The notes: a model not told the origin generated them from the sequence alone. 9,608 bases of DNA from JAXDBV01 sp034678415 (GCA_034678415.1 JAXDBV010000023.1:1-9608); one strand, 5' to 3'; shown: positions 1 through 7,244, numbered from the stretch's first letter. A program made the numbers and translations.

Positions 1-5
1 TCTTT

Positions 6-13
6 TAAATTTG
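6..13 (+). promoter_or_regulatory. Candidate Bacteroidota -7 promoter box for the aldehyde dehydrogenase gene
   Basis: The octamer TAAATTTG matches the Bacteroidota -7 consensus TAnnTTTG at every fixed position. It would start transcription near base 17-20 and give a leader of about 16-19 bases before the ATG at 36. The matching -33 element would lie upstream of the window and cannot be checked. AT-rich octamers arise easily by chance, so this is only a candidate. Confidence 0.35.
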
Positions 14-35
14 ATACCTGTGAAACACATCTGAT

Positions 36-1454
36 ATGACCCGTTATCCCATCTATTCCGGGGGGATGTTCATTGAAACGCCGCAGGTGCTGGAGGTGAT
101 CAATCCCTATACAGGCCTTGTTTTTGCCAGTACCTTTCTTGCCGGGCGGCAGGAGCTTGAACAAGCCATTACAGCAGCAGACGCTGTGAGGGAGGAAGTT
201 GCCGGAGAGTCGTCCTTCAGGAGGTATGAGGTGCTGATGAATATTGCCCGGGCTATCGCTGAGGGCAGGGAGAAGCTGGCGCAGGTGCTGGCAATGGAAT
301 CGGGGAAGCCCGTACGGTATGCGCTGGGGGAGGTCGACCGTGCCACGCAGGTGTTCATTATAGCCGCTGAAGAGGCTAAACGGCTGCCCCGTGAATACCT
401 GTCTCTCGACTGGACACCGGCCGGCAAAGGAAAGGAAGGCCTTGTACGGTATTTCCCGCGTGGACTGGTGGCCGCTATCTCACCCTTCAATTTCCCTCTT
501 AACCTGGCGGTACACAAAATAGCACCTGCCATCGCCTCAGGCCATCCCATCATCCTCAAGCCGGCACGATCCACACCCCTGTCCACCCTTGAGCTGGCAA
601 AAATACTCCATCGCTCGGGGGTGACAAAGGGGTCTGTATCGATCCTTCCCATGGACCGCGAAACCGGTAACTCACTGGTGACCGATCCCCGCTTCAGTAT
701 CCTCTCCTTTACCGGATCGGTCGAGGTAGGCTGGAAGATGAAACAGGATGGCGGAAGGAAAAAGGTGCTCCTCGAGCTGGGCGGCAATGCCGGAGTGATC
801 GTTACCGAATCGGCCGACATAGGTCTCGCCGTGGCCAAATGCCTCACGGGTGGATTTGCCTATTCGGGCCAGATTTGCATTCATGTGCAACGGATATTTA
901 TCCATCAGAAGGTATTCAATGATTTTACAAGCAGGTTTGTGGCCGGTGTGCGTGCACTCAAGCCGGGTGATCCTCTTGACCCGGCCACCGAGATATCGGT
1001 GATGATTGATGAAGAAAACGCTATCCGGGTGGAAGAATGGATTCGTGAAGCGGTTGACGGCGGTGCCACCCTTCTGACAGGAGGGAAAAGGGAGGGTCGT
1101 TATGTTGAACCAGCAGTGCTCACTTCAACCATACCGGAGATGCGTGTTTGTTCTCAGGAAGTGTTCGGGCCTGTGGTCGTCGTTGAACCCTATCATACCT
1201 TCGACGAGGCGGCCAACAGAGTAAATGCATCGTCGTTCGGGCTTCAGGCTGGGGTGTTCACCCGGCTCAGGGAAGAGGAGAACAGAGCATTCAGCCGGCT
1301 CGAAGTGGGGGCCGTAATTATCAATGATGTGCCTGCCTTCCGGGTGGATCATATGCCTTACGGGGGGATCAAGGAATCCGGCCTTGGCAGGGAAGGAGTG
1401 AGGTATTCCATCCTGGAAATGATGGAACCAAAGCTGCTGGTGCGCGATTTTTAA
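36..1454 (+). CDS. NAD(P)-dependent aldehyde dehydrogenase (ALDH superfamily)
   Basis: This is a complete 472-residue cytosolic aldehyde dehydrogenase, which oxidises an aldehyde to its carboxylate with NAD(P)+. The full active site is visible: oxyanion asparagine N152 in SPFNFP, cofactor lysine K175 in ILKPARST, the SFTGS turn (224-228), general base E247 in LLELGGN, catalytic cysteine C281 in SGQIC, and E375 in EVFGP. The C-terminus carries PYGGIKESGLGREG (441-454). The motif set resembles the branch holding lactaldehyde-type and non-phosphorylating glyceraldehyde-3-phosphate dehydrogenase-like enzymes and ALDH21; the substrate cannot be read from sequence. ATG 36 is the first start after an in-frame TGA at 27, and the N-terminus beginning there fits the family. 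The second ATG, at 66, follows a G run, but starting there would remove residues that look family-like. It is followed by 176 non-coding bases, so it is probably a separate unit from the exporter gene. Confidence 0.95.
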   Translation: MTRYPIYSGGMFIETPQVLEVINPYTGLVFASTFLAGRQELEQAITAADAVREEVAGESSFRRYEVLMNIARAIAEGREKLAQVLAMESGKPVRYALGEVDRATQVFIIAAEEAKRLPREYLSLDWTPAGKGKEGLVRYFPRGLVAAISPFNFPLNLAVHKIAPAIASGHPIILKPARSTPLSTLELAKILHRSGVTKGSVSILPMDRETGNSLVTDPRFSILSFTGSVEVGWKMKQDGGRKKVLLELGGNAGVIVTESADIGLAVAKCLTGGFAYSGQICIHVQRIFIHQKVFNDFTSRFVAGVRALKPGDPLDPATEISVMIDEENAIRVEEWIREAVDGGATLLTGGKREGRYVEPAVLTSTIPEMRVCSQEVFGPVVVVEPYHTFDEAANRVNASSFGLQAGVFTRLREEENRAFSRLEVGAVIINDVPAFRVDHMPYGGIKESGLGREGVRYSILEMMEPKLLVRDF

Positions 1455-1479
1455 GGAAAAATGAATCCCTTCCCCATTA

Positions 1480-1489
1480 TTTACGTAAA
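1480..1489. promoter_or_regulatory. Perfect 10-bp palindrome TTTACGTAAA
   Basis: A perfect AT-rich inverted repeat lies 26 bases after the aldehyde dehydrogenase stop. It could be a small dimeric operator or chance. It lacks the GC-rich stem and T run of a terminator. No function is assigned. Confidence 0.2.
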
Positions 1490-1503
1490 ATATAGAAGAA
1501 CTG

Positions 1504-1556
1504 TTTTTTTTCAGGAATTTTAACATTGGTTCCAACAGGGTAAATATTTTTTTTCA
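1504..1556. repeat. Two copies of TTTTTTTTCA, 43 bp apart
   Basis: The ten-base word T8-CA occurs at 1504-1513 and again at 1547-1556 in the gap between the aldehyde dehydrogenase and exporter genes. The offset of 43 bases is close to four helical turns, so the two T tracts face the same side of the DNA and may bend it. No good TAnnTTTG box lies at the right distance downstream of either tract, so I do not call a promoter here. Confidence 0.3.
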
Positions 1557-1630
1557 TATTTTCGCTTCCTGTCTGCATGGGATGAATCCTTGTGGTATGG
1601 TTTTTGAAACCTGAGCATTACTGAATCTTT

Positions 1631-2257
1631 ATGGAGCTGATCGTTCTGATAAAAGGGATTATTGTTGGGCTGGCTGTATCCATTCCGGTGGGACCCATGG
1701 GTTTGTTATGTGTGCAGCGAACGCTGGTCAACGGCCGCCATTCAGGTTTTCTCTCCGGCCTCGGAGCAGCAACCGCCGACACAATCCTTGCTCTGGTAGC
1801 CGGGTTCGGCATCAGCTTTATCATCAATTTCATGCAGGAAAAGGAGTCTCTTCTTCATCTGCTGGGCGGACTGATGATCATATTTATCGGGTTCAGGATA
1901 TTCAATACCAATCCGGTGAAGAAACTGAGATCGATGGACAAATCGCGCAACACCCTGGCAGAAGATTTTCTTTCGGTGTTATTCTTTACCTTGTCGAATC
2001 CCATAACCATTTTGCTTTTCCTCGCTGTCTTTGGCGGCCTGAAAATAACCATCAGCCAAACCGATCACCTGCAGGTGTTTTACCTCTTTTCCGGCGTGTT
2101 CATTGGCGCAGCCAGCTGGTGGTTCCTGCTGAGCACCGTGGTGCACCGCTTCCGTAACCATCTGCGGCTGAGAAAGCTGGTGTGGTTTAACAGAATCAGC
2201 GGCGGCGTGCTATTTGCCACAGGCCTTTTCGCCATTGTGAGCCTCCTCATCAGGTGA
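1631..2257 (+). CDS. LysE/RhtB-family amino acid exporter
   Basis: This is a 208-residue inner-membrane protein of the LysE/RhtB translocator superfamily, the usual length for that family. These proteins export amino acids or related small molecules using the proton gradient. About six hydrophobic segments are visible, near residues 4-26, 40-67, 73-91, 113-135, 148-171 and 185-206. Family marks are SIPVGPMG in the first helix, the glycine-rich GFLSGLGAATADT stretch (39-51), LSNPITILLF (121-130) opening the fourth helix, and WFNRISGGVLFATGLF (185-200) at the end. A charged loop at about 96-112 divides the halves. The start has no Shine-Dalgarno sequence. The next gene, a secreted dipeptidase on the same strand, begins 92 bases later, so export of amino acids released from peptides is possible, but the substrate is unknown. 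Confidence 0.9.
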   Translation: MELIVLIKGIIVGLAVSIPVGPMGLLCVQRTLVNGRHSGFLSGLGAATADTILALVAGFGISFIINFMQEKESLLHLLGGLMIIFIGFRIFNTNPVKKLRSMDKSRNTLAEDFLSVLFFTLSNPITILLFLAVFGGLKITISQTDHLQVFYLFSGVFIGAASWWFLLSTVVHRFRNHLRLRKLVWFNRISGGVLFATGLFAIVSLLIR

Positions 2258-2279
2258 TTATATTCCTTCCCTTATTGCC

Positions 2280-2312
2280 TGTGTCCTCCGGAAATAATTA
2301 TGATTATTTTTG
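2280..2312 (+). promoter_or_regulatory. Candidate -33/-7 promoter for the M19 dipeptidase gene
   Basis: TATTTTTG at 2305-2312 fits TAnnTTTG exactly. TGTG at 2280-2283 is a three-of-four match to the -33 TTTG with a 21-base spacer. The predicted start near 2316-2319 leaves a leader of about 30 bases before the ATG at 2350. If real, the dipeptidase has its own promoter and need not rely on the exporter transcript. Confidence 0.35.
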
Positions 2313-2349
2313 AGAGACGTATCATTCCCCGGTTTTAAAAACATACAAG

Positions 2350-3585
2350 ATGAAAAGGGTATTTTTTATGTTCATGATAAGCCTGCTGTTCCTCCATGAT
2401 GCAGGAAGCGTTCCGAATGTCAATGATCCGAAGGTGGTACACCGGAAGACGCTGACCATTGATACCCATACGGATACCCCTCTTGCTTTCATTCACTTCG
2501 GGCTGGATATGGGTGTAAGGAACGATGCAAGGGTGACACAGACCAAGGTGGATTTCCCCAGGATGAGAGAAGGCGGACTGGATGCCGTATTTTTTGCGGT
2601 GTATATCGGTCAGGGAAAACGTGATTCGGCATCGGTACTCCTTGCGCGCCGACAGGCTGACCTGATTTTTGACGAGATCTACAAAACCGTTCACAGGAAT
2701 GATGCCATTGCGGGGATGGCATACGAAGCCAAAGACGCGTACAGGATAGAGAAGGAGGGCAAAAGGGCTGTGTTCATCGGGATGGAAAACGGGTATCCGC
2801 TGGGTACCGACCTGTCGCTTGTGGAGGAATATTATGACAAGGGGGCAAGGTATATCACCCTCTGTCATTCCCGTAACAATGATATATGCGACTCCTCAAC
2901 CGATCCGTCGGGTGCGGAGCACGGAGGTCTCAGTGTCTTCGGGGTACAGCTGGTTCGCGAGATGAACAGACTGGGTATGATTGTCGATGTGTCGCATATC
3001 AGCGATAATTCATTTTATGATGTACTGGAGACCAGCGCCGCACCGGTGATGGCTTCTCATTCATGCGCACGTGCCCTGTGCAACAATCCCAGAAACCTGG
3101 ATGATGATATGCTGAGAGCCCTGGCCCGGAACGGTGGAGTGATACAGGTTTGTTTCGTCTCCTCCTACCTGAAAGAACAGGAACCCAACGCGGAGAGGGA
3201 TTCGGCCATGAGTGCACTGATGGAAAAATACCGGAACTTTGACGAGCTCGATAACGAGCAAAGAAACAAGGCTATTCAGGAATGGATGGCAATGGATGAG
3301 AAATATCCTGAGCCATTGGCATCGGTGTCCGATGTTGTTGATCATATCGACCATATAGTGCGGGTAGCAGGCATCGATCATGTGGGAATAGGTACCGATT
3401 TTGACGGAGGCGGTGCCGTGAACGGCTGTTTCGATGTGAGCGAGATGGAGAACATTACCGTGGAACTGGTGAGAAGGGGGTATACATCAACTGAAATACG
3501 GAAGATTTGGGGAGGTAACTTCCTGAGGGTGTTCAGGGAGGTGGAAACCATGGCCCGTACGATACAAAGACACAGCGGTGAATGA
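2350..3585 (+). CDS. Secreted membrane-dipeptidase-like metallopeptidase (peptidase family M19)
   Basis: This 411-residue protein belongs to peptidase family M19 (renal dipeptidase type), zinc enzymes that hydrolyse dipeptides, often including L-D forms. The binuclear metal site is intact: H40 and D42 in DTHTDTP, E146 in GMENG, H216 in VDVSHIS and H237 in ASHSCAR, with R241 in the position of the substrate-binding arginine. D350 in GIGTDFDG fits the catalytic aspartate. The C-terminus has the family's KIWGGNFLRVF. Residues 1-19 form a Sec-type signal peptide (KR, then a hydrophobic run), so the mature enzyme should be periplasmic; no lipobox cysteine is present. The charged segment at about 273-325 is a variable region of the family. 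ATG 2350 is chosen because it supplies the basic start of the signal peptide. It lies downstream of the LysE-type exporter and converges with the acyltransferase gene, 36 bases separating the stops. Confidence 0.93.
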   Translation: MKRVFFMFMISLLFLHDAGSVPNVNDPKVVHRKTLTIDTHTDTPLAFIHFGLDMGVRNDARVTQTKVDFPRMREGGLDAVFFAVYIGQGKRDSASVLLARRQADLIFDEIYKTVHRNDAIAGMAYEAKDAYRIEKEGKRAVFIGMENGYPLGTDLSLVEEYYDKGARYITLCHSRNNDICDSSTDPSGAEHGGLSVFGVQLVREMNRLGMIVDVSHISDNSFYDVLETSAAPVMASHSCARALCNNPRNLDDDMLRALARNGGVIQVCFVSSYLKEQEPNAERDSAMSALMEKYRNFDELDNEQRNKAIQEWMAMDEKYPEPLASVSDVVDHIDHIVRVAGIDHVGIGTDFDGGGAVNGCFDVSEMENITVELVRRGYTSTEIRKIWGGNFLRVFREVETMARTIQRHSGE

Positions 3586-3609
3586 CGAGTTGAACACTCA
3601 TCCGGCAGG

Positions 3610-3633
3610 GGTGCGTCAGGATTATACCGCACC
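3610..3633. other. Small hairpin at a convergent gene junction
   Basis: GGTGCG (3610-3615) and CGCACC (3628-3633) form a perfect six-base stem with a 12-base loop. It lies between the stops of the dipeptidase and acyltransferase genes and contains the latter's stop codon. It has no T tract on either side, so it is not a standard intrinsic terminator, but it is the only stem structure noticed in this junction. Confidence 0.2.
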
Positions 3634-5085
3634 GGCCATCCTTGCTTCCTTGATCCACTGATCGAGGAGGCTGATGATCTCACGCCTGCTGTTCCTCAGG
3701 TTTTTCAATAAGCCCTTTTTCCGCAATGACAATACCAGAAGCTTCAGCCTGAAGAGGTAATCTTCTGCCCCGTCGGCATAATATGATACGAGTATACCGG
3801 CGGGAGGAAGTGTCAGCATAAACAGGAGTGCCGGAAGGAAATGGCTGAACACGATCAGGGAGATGATAAAAAGGAAGAGGTAATGCAAGGGAAAAAAAGC
3901 GAAGGTGAGTCCGAAGGTGAGGGATGAGCGGAATACCGGATCGCTGGATTTATTAGCAAAGTGTTTAGCCAGGTATACCGGCAGCATGTTGAAAATCCAT
4001 CCGTACAGGAACAGGGGGAATGCTGCTGCGAGGGCTATTCCCCTGAGGATCATGGGGACGGGTGACAGCCGGCTGCCGGAGATGAAATGATCCCTGAACC
4101 CTACCTTCTTAAGTTTCAACGAATAGGTCTTTGTTTTTAGGTAGAGCTGTTGCATCATGTCGGGCCGGGTCTTTTGCAGTTTATCAAGGATAGACACCAT
4201 TTTTCTCTGGGCGTGGAAACGGTTCCGGTGTCCGGTTATGCTTATGCCAAAGAGTTCTTTCATCCGTTTCATGTAAATATCGAACAGGCTGAGGTAGGTC
4301 TGGTAGAATGATTCGCTCTCGATATGGATCATCACCTCTTTCATTCTGTTGGCCAGTACCTGCAGGAGTGCGTTCATACCTTTCTGTGGATCTTTGCGGT
4401 AGGCGTCGGAAAAATCGGACACATGGATAGGATCGCCGTAATTCACCAGGAGAGTAGACCTGACCTTATTATAGTGGATGAAATCAAGGCCGACGGGGAT
4501 GATTTGTATCCCCATTTTAAATTCTGAGCTCTCCTCTGCCTGGAATGCAATGCGGGATATCCCCTTCTTGAGGTTGCGCAGCCGTTTATATGCAGCATGA
4601 TTTCCCTCAGGGAGGATCACCAGTCCCCGTTTTTTACCGATCACCTCGACCGTTTTCAGGAATACAGCATCGTTATTTTTCAGAGTGCTGATACCGTCCC
4701 TGATCCGGTAGACAGGTAACATCTTGAGGAAATGCAGTATCCGGGCAATAAACTTCTTCCTGAAAATGTCGGCTCTGGCCAGGAATACGGGTTGTCCGCG
4801 AAAGGTACACAGCACGGCCAGCGCATCCATCAGTGCATTCTGGTGGTTGGGTGCAAAGATCAGGGGTGTATTCGCAGGTATCTTGTTGCTGTTCAGCACA
4901 ATAACACGGCGGTAATAGATCCAGTTGTGCCAGAAATTAACCCATACCTTTAATATGGCATACAACAGCGACCAATCCTGTATCTTCCTCCAGGCGCGGT
5001 TTTGCATATGCATTGATAATGGCGGCAGGAAATGATCCCCTTCAGGATCAGGGCATCCCCCTCCGCCAGTGTTTCCTGTTATCAT
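3622..5085 (-). CDS. PlsC-type glycerolipid acyltransferase with membrane C-terminal region
   Basis: The protein has up to 487 residues. Its N-terminal half (about 60-220) is a glycerol-phosphate acyltransferase domain of the kind that acylates lysophosphatidate or related phospholipid precursors at the inner membrane. Visible motifs are APNHQNALMDAL (78-89), with H81 and D87 as the catalytic pair, LPEGNH (158-163) as the phosphate-binding EG motif, and IIPVGLDF (195-202). H81 and D87 are five residues apart; PlsC itself has four, whereas H-x5-D recalls yeast Gat1/Gat2-type enzymes. The second half has hydrophobic stretches at about 345-371, 386-412 and 414-436, far beyond the roughly 240 residues of plain PlsC. 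The true start is doubtful: the first 24 residues look unlike the family, and a promoter seems to lie over the first ATG. M25 (codon from 5013) or M27 (from 5007) are better starts. The exact acyl acceptor is unknown. Confidence 0.85.
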   Translation of the reverse strand: MITGNTGGGGCPDPEGDHFLPPLSMHMQNRAWRKIQDWSLLYAILKVWVNFWHNWIYYRRVIVLNSNKIPANTPLIFAPNHQNALMDALAVLCTFRGQPVFLARADIFRKKFIARILHFLKMLPVYRIRDGISTLKNNDAVFLKTVEVIGKKRGLVILPEGNHAAYKRLRNLKKGISRIAFQAEESSEFKMGIQIIPVGLDFIHYNKVRSTLLVNYGDPIHVSDFSDAYRKDPQKGMNALLQVLANRMKEVMIHIESESFYQTYLSLFDIYMKRMKELFGISITGHRNRFHAQRKMVSILDKLQKTRPDMMQQLYLKTKTYSLKLKKVGFRDHFISGSRLSPVPMILRGIALAAAFPLFLYGWIFNMLPVYLAKHFANKSSDPVFRSSLTFGLTFAFFPLHYLFLFIISLIVFSHFLPALLFMLTLPPAGILVSYYADGAEDYLFRLKLLVLSLRKKGLLKNLRNSRREIISLLDQWIKEARMAGAV

Positions 5086-5088
5086 CTG

Positions 5089-5118
5089 GAAAGATAAAAA
5101 AAAAATTTAAGGGTCAAA
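5089..5118 (-). promoter_or_regulatory. Candidate -33/-7 promoter for the acyltransferase gene
   Basis: Read on the minus strand, TTTG (5118-5115) is followed after 18 bases by TATCTTTC (5096-5089), which matches TAnnTTTG except for the last base. This is the only site here with an exact -33 TTTG. Transcription would start at about 5082-5085, on or just past the first ATG, which argues that translation begins downstream or is leaderless. Confidence 0.45.
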
Positions 5119-5143
5119 ACTTTTTCGGTGGCTCCTGTTTCTG

Positions 5144-5173
5144 TTTTCAATCGGATTATGTAATTTAAATTTT
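5144..5173 (+). promoter_or_regulatory. Candidate -33/-7 promoter for the flavin reductase-ogt unit
   Basis: TTTT at 5144-5147, then 18 bases, then TAAATTTT at 5166-5173 (seven of eight against TAnnTTTG, counting the two free positions). Transcription would start near 5177-5180, about 15-18 bases before the ATG at 5195. It forms a divergent pair with the acyltransferase promoter. The region is strongly AT-rich, so chance matches are likely. Confidence 0.3.
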
Positions 5174-5194
5174 TCAAAACCAACCAACAGACAT

Positions 5195-5710
5195 ATGGAG
5201 AATTTTCGATCCGTAGACGTCAAATCATTATCAGAGAATTCATTCCGTCTTCTTGACAACGAATGGATGCTGATAACGGCAGGTACGAGGGAATCATTCA
5301 ATACCATGACGGCCTCCTGGGGAGGGTTTGGTATATTATGGGACCGGCCCGTGGCTTATATCTTCATCCGGCCACAGCGCTATACCCTGTTGTTCATGGA
5401 CAAGCATACGACCTTCAGCCTCTGTTTCTTTCATGAGAAATACAGGAAGATTTTGAACTATTGCGGCAACCATTCGGGACGGCAGGTAGATAAAATAAAA
5501 AATACAGGGCTTATACCGGCCCAGACAAGGAAAGGTACTGTTGTTTTTGAACAGGCTCGTTTTTTTATGGAGTGTAATAAGCTGTATCACGGAAATATAT
5601 TAAAGGAGGATTTTATTGAAAAATCATTGATACGGGATATCTATCCATCGGGCGACTTTCACCATTTCTTCATTGGTGAGATTGTGGAATGTATGCAACG
5701 AATATCCTAA
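5195..5710 (+). CDS. Flavin reductase-like FMN-binding split-barrel protein
   Basis: This is a 171-residue cytosolic protein of the flavin reductase-like/flavoredoxin family, FMN-binding split-barrel proteins that transfer electrons or reduce free flavin. The flavin-binding region is visible: FNTMTASWGGFGILW (35-49), RPVAYIFIRPQRYT (51-64) and the strand FSLCFF (74-79). The helix around SGRQVDKI (94-101) and the closing strand HHFFIGEIVEC (156-166) follow in the expected order. Length is normal for the single-domain family. A function as NAD(P)H:flavin reductase, flavoredoxin or flavin carrier cannot be separated by sequence. The ATG is preceded by an A/C-rich stretch with no Shine-Dalgarno sequence. 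Its stop is 3 bases before the alkyltransferase start, so the two are probably one transcript. Confidence 0.88.
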   Translation: MENFRSVDVKSLSENSFRLLDNEWMLITAGTRESFNTMTASWGGFGILWDRPVAYIFIRPQRYTLLFMDKHTTFSLCFFHEKYRKILNYCGNHSGRQVDKIKNTGLIPAQTRKGTVVFEQARFFMECNKLYHGNILKEDFIEKSLIRDIYPSGDFHHFFIGEIVECMQRIS

Positions 5711-5713
5711 TTC

Positions 5714-6220
5714 ATGATACTACATGAAAAAGAGATGTTTCGAACGGTTATCGGATCCCCGTTGGGCCCGGTTGAGATCAGAACGGACGGGCAGTTCGTT
5801 ATTTCTGTTACTTACCAGGATCATGAGGGCATCACCGATGAGCTGCCGTGCCCGGTGCTTAAAATGGCCGTGGCACAACTCAGGGAATATTTTACGGGTA
5901 AAAGAAAGGAATTCGACATACCTGTGCGTCCATCCGGCAGTGTTTTTGAGGGTAAGGTGTGGGAACAGATCATGGAGATTCCTTACGGAGTAACCATCAG
6001 CTATGGCACACTGGCGAAGCGGATAGGTATGCCGCGTTCCGCACGTGCCGTTGGCAGAGCCAATGGAAGGAATCCGGTGGCGATCATCATTCCCTGCCAC
6101 CGTGTTGTCGGCGCCAATGGATCGCTGACAGGCTATTCAGGGGGACTATGGAGGAAGGAATGGCTGATTAGACATGAAGCAGCGATTAGGGGCGGTATTG
6201 TTCAGTCGACTCTATTTTAA
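5714..6220 (+). CDS. ogt: Methylated-DNA--protein-cysteine S-methyltransferase (O6-alkylguanine repair)
   Basis: This is a suicide DNA repair protein that transfers the alkyl group of O6-methylguanine (and O4-methylthymine) onto its own cysteine. Of 168 residues, the first 70 or so form the N-terminal ribonuclease-H-like domain (SPLGPVEIRT, 15-24). The C-terminal domain has VWEQIMEIPYGVTISYGTLA (82-101), the helix-turn-helix RSARAVGRANGRNP (108-121) with arginine finger R111, the acceptor C128 in IIPCHRVVGANG (125-136) and the closing TGYSGGLWRKEWLIRHE (139-155). All catalytic residues are present. It has no AdaA domain, so it is an Ogt-type rather than an Ada-type protein. ATG 5714 is used; ATG 5735 (M8) would also keep the complete domain. 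It follows the flavin reductase gene after 3 bases. The next gene starts 37 bases on, in AT-rich sequence with no clear promoter. Confidence 0.95.
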   Translation: MILHEKEMFRTVIGSPLGPVEIRTDGQFVISVTYQDHEGITDELPCPVLKMAVAQLREYFTGKRKEFDIPVRPSGSVFEGKVWEQIMEIPYGVTISYGTLAKRIGMPRSARAVGRANGRNPVAIIIPCHRVVGANGSLTGYSGGLWRKEWLIRHEAAIRGGIVQSTLF

Positions 6221-6257
6221 TAATACTGTCATTCAGAAAATTTAAATAAATTCCGAA

Positions 6258-7244
6258 ATGCATCCCAGCAGCACCTTAACGAATATTTTGCGGTTCATGG
6301 TAACAGCACTGGTGTGTTCATGGGTCACCTCCGGTATTGCCGGGAGCCATGAAGCATTCCTGTGGCTTCAAGACAACCTGCCGGAAGCGGCAAGGGATTC
6401 GCTTCAACGCAAATGGACCTGGGCTGACAGTGTGACCTTCACCGTGTCACAGGTCTCATTTACCAACTGGTCGGCCGGAGGTGAAAATGCCGTGACGGGC
6501 GATGGTGAGCTCAACATTTCAGCCTTGTTGAAACAGAAAAAATATACCTGGGACAACAAGCTGAGGCTGGAGTACGGAATGATCTCCAAGTCGGGCGATC
6601 TGAGAAAAACCAACGACAAGATCGATATCGTGTCGAAATACGACAGGATGATACAGAAAAATCTGTACTACAGCATCATGGTAAACGGCAAAACGCAAAT
6701 GACACCGGGATATGATTATCAGAATGACTCGCTGATATCCAACTTTCTCGCTCCCGGGTATATATTCACCACCCTGGGTGTTGAATACAGGATGGACAAA
6801 GGATTCAAGCTATTGTTTGCCCCCGCGTCAGGGAAGATCACCATCGTTGCAGACCAGAACCTGGCCAACAGGGGAGCCTTTGGGGTGATCAAAGGTACCT
6901 TTGATGAGGTTCTGCAGGTTTTTAAGACGCTGGGGGAAAACCTGAGGTATGAGTTCGGGGGATTTCTTAAGATCAGCTTTAACGGGAATATAACACCTTA
7001 CTTAAGTGTGGATTCACGCCTTGATCTTTTTTCCAACTATGCAACAAAACCACAGAATATTGATGTGAACTGGGAGGTGAAGGGAAATATCAGGTTGAGC
7101 CGATGGTTCTCCATAAACATGAAATCCCACCTGGTATATGATGATGATGTTGATACAAAAGTAGACCATGAGGGCAGGGTGCTTGTCGGACCGAAAGTAC
7201 AATTCCATGAGCTGATGGGAGTGGGTTTCACACTAAGATTCTGA
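6258..7244 (+). CDS. DUF3078-type outer-membrane beta-barrel protein, upstream paralogue
   Basis: This 328-residue protein resembles DUF3078, a Bacteroidota family of predicted outer-membrane barrels with no established function. Residues 1-29 look like a signal peptide (hydrophobic 12-28, AG at its end). About 28 extra residues follow before the barrel. Alternating strands then carry the family marks: SQVSFTNWSAGGEN (64-77), RKTNDKIDIVSKYDR (116-130), GYDYQNDS (151-158), GAFGV (206-210), LDLFSNY (255-261), PQNIDVNWEV (265-274) and VYDDD (293-297). The chain ends in phenylalanine (FTLRF), as expected for BAM-assembled barrels. Compared with its neighbour at 7407-8276 it has about 13 additional residues at 211-231, rich in hydrophobic and charged residues, possibly an enlarged loop. 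It may be co-transcribed with ogt. Function is unknown; nutrient uptake or envelope upkeep are only guesses. Confidence 0.85.
   Translation: MHPSSTLTNILRFMVTALVCSWVTSGIAGSHEAFLWLQDNLPEAARDSLQRKWTWADSVTFTVSQVSFTNWSAGGENAVTGDGELNISALLKQKKYTWDNKLRLEYGMISKSGDLRKTNDKIDIVSKYDRMIQKNLYYSIMVNGKTQMTPGYDYQNDSLISNFLAPGYIFTTLGVEYRMDKGFKLLFAPASGKITIVADQNLANRGAFGVIKGTFDEVLQVFKTLGENLRYEFGGFLKISFNGNITPYLSVDSRLDLFSNYATKPQNIDVNWEVKGNIRLSRWFSINMKSHLVYDDDVDTKVDHEGRVLVGPKVQFHELMGVGFTLRF

Noticed and set aside
107..847. Long open frame on the minus strand (246 codons) inside the aldehyde dehydrogenase gene
   Set aside because: It is fully antisense to a gene with an intact active site, has an arginine- and serine-rich composition typical of a shadow frame, and shows no recognisable domain.
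1125..1535. Minus-strand open frame of 136 codons starting in the gap after the aldehyde dehydrogenase
   Set aside because: Nearly all of it is antisense to the dehydrogenase C-terminus and no family motif is visible.
1708..2157. Plus-strand open frame of 149 codons within the exporter gene
   Set aside because: It overlaps the exporter in another frame, and its product is basic and arginine-rich with no membrane segments or motifs.
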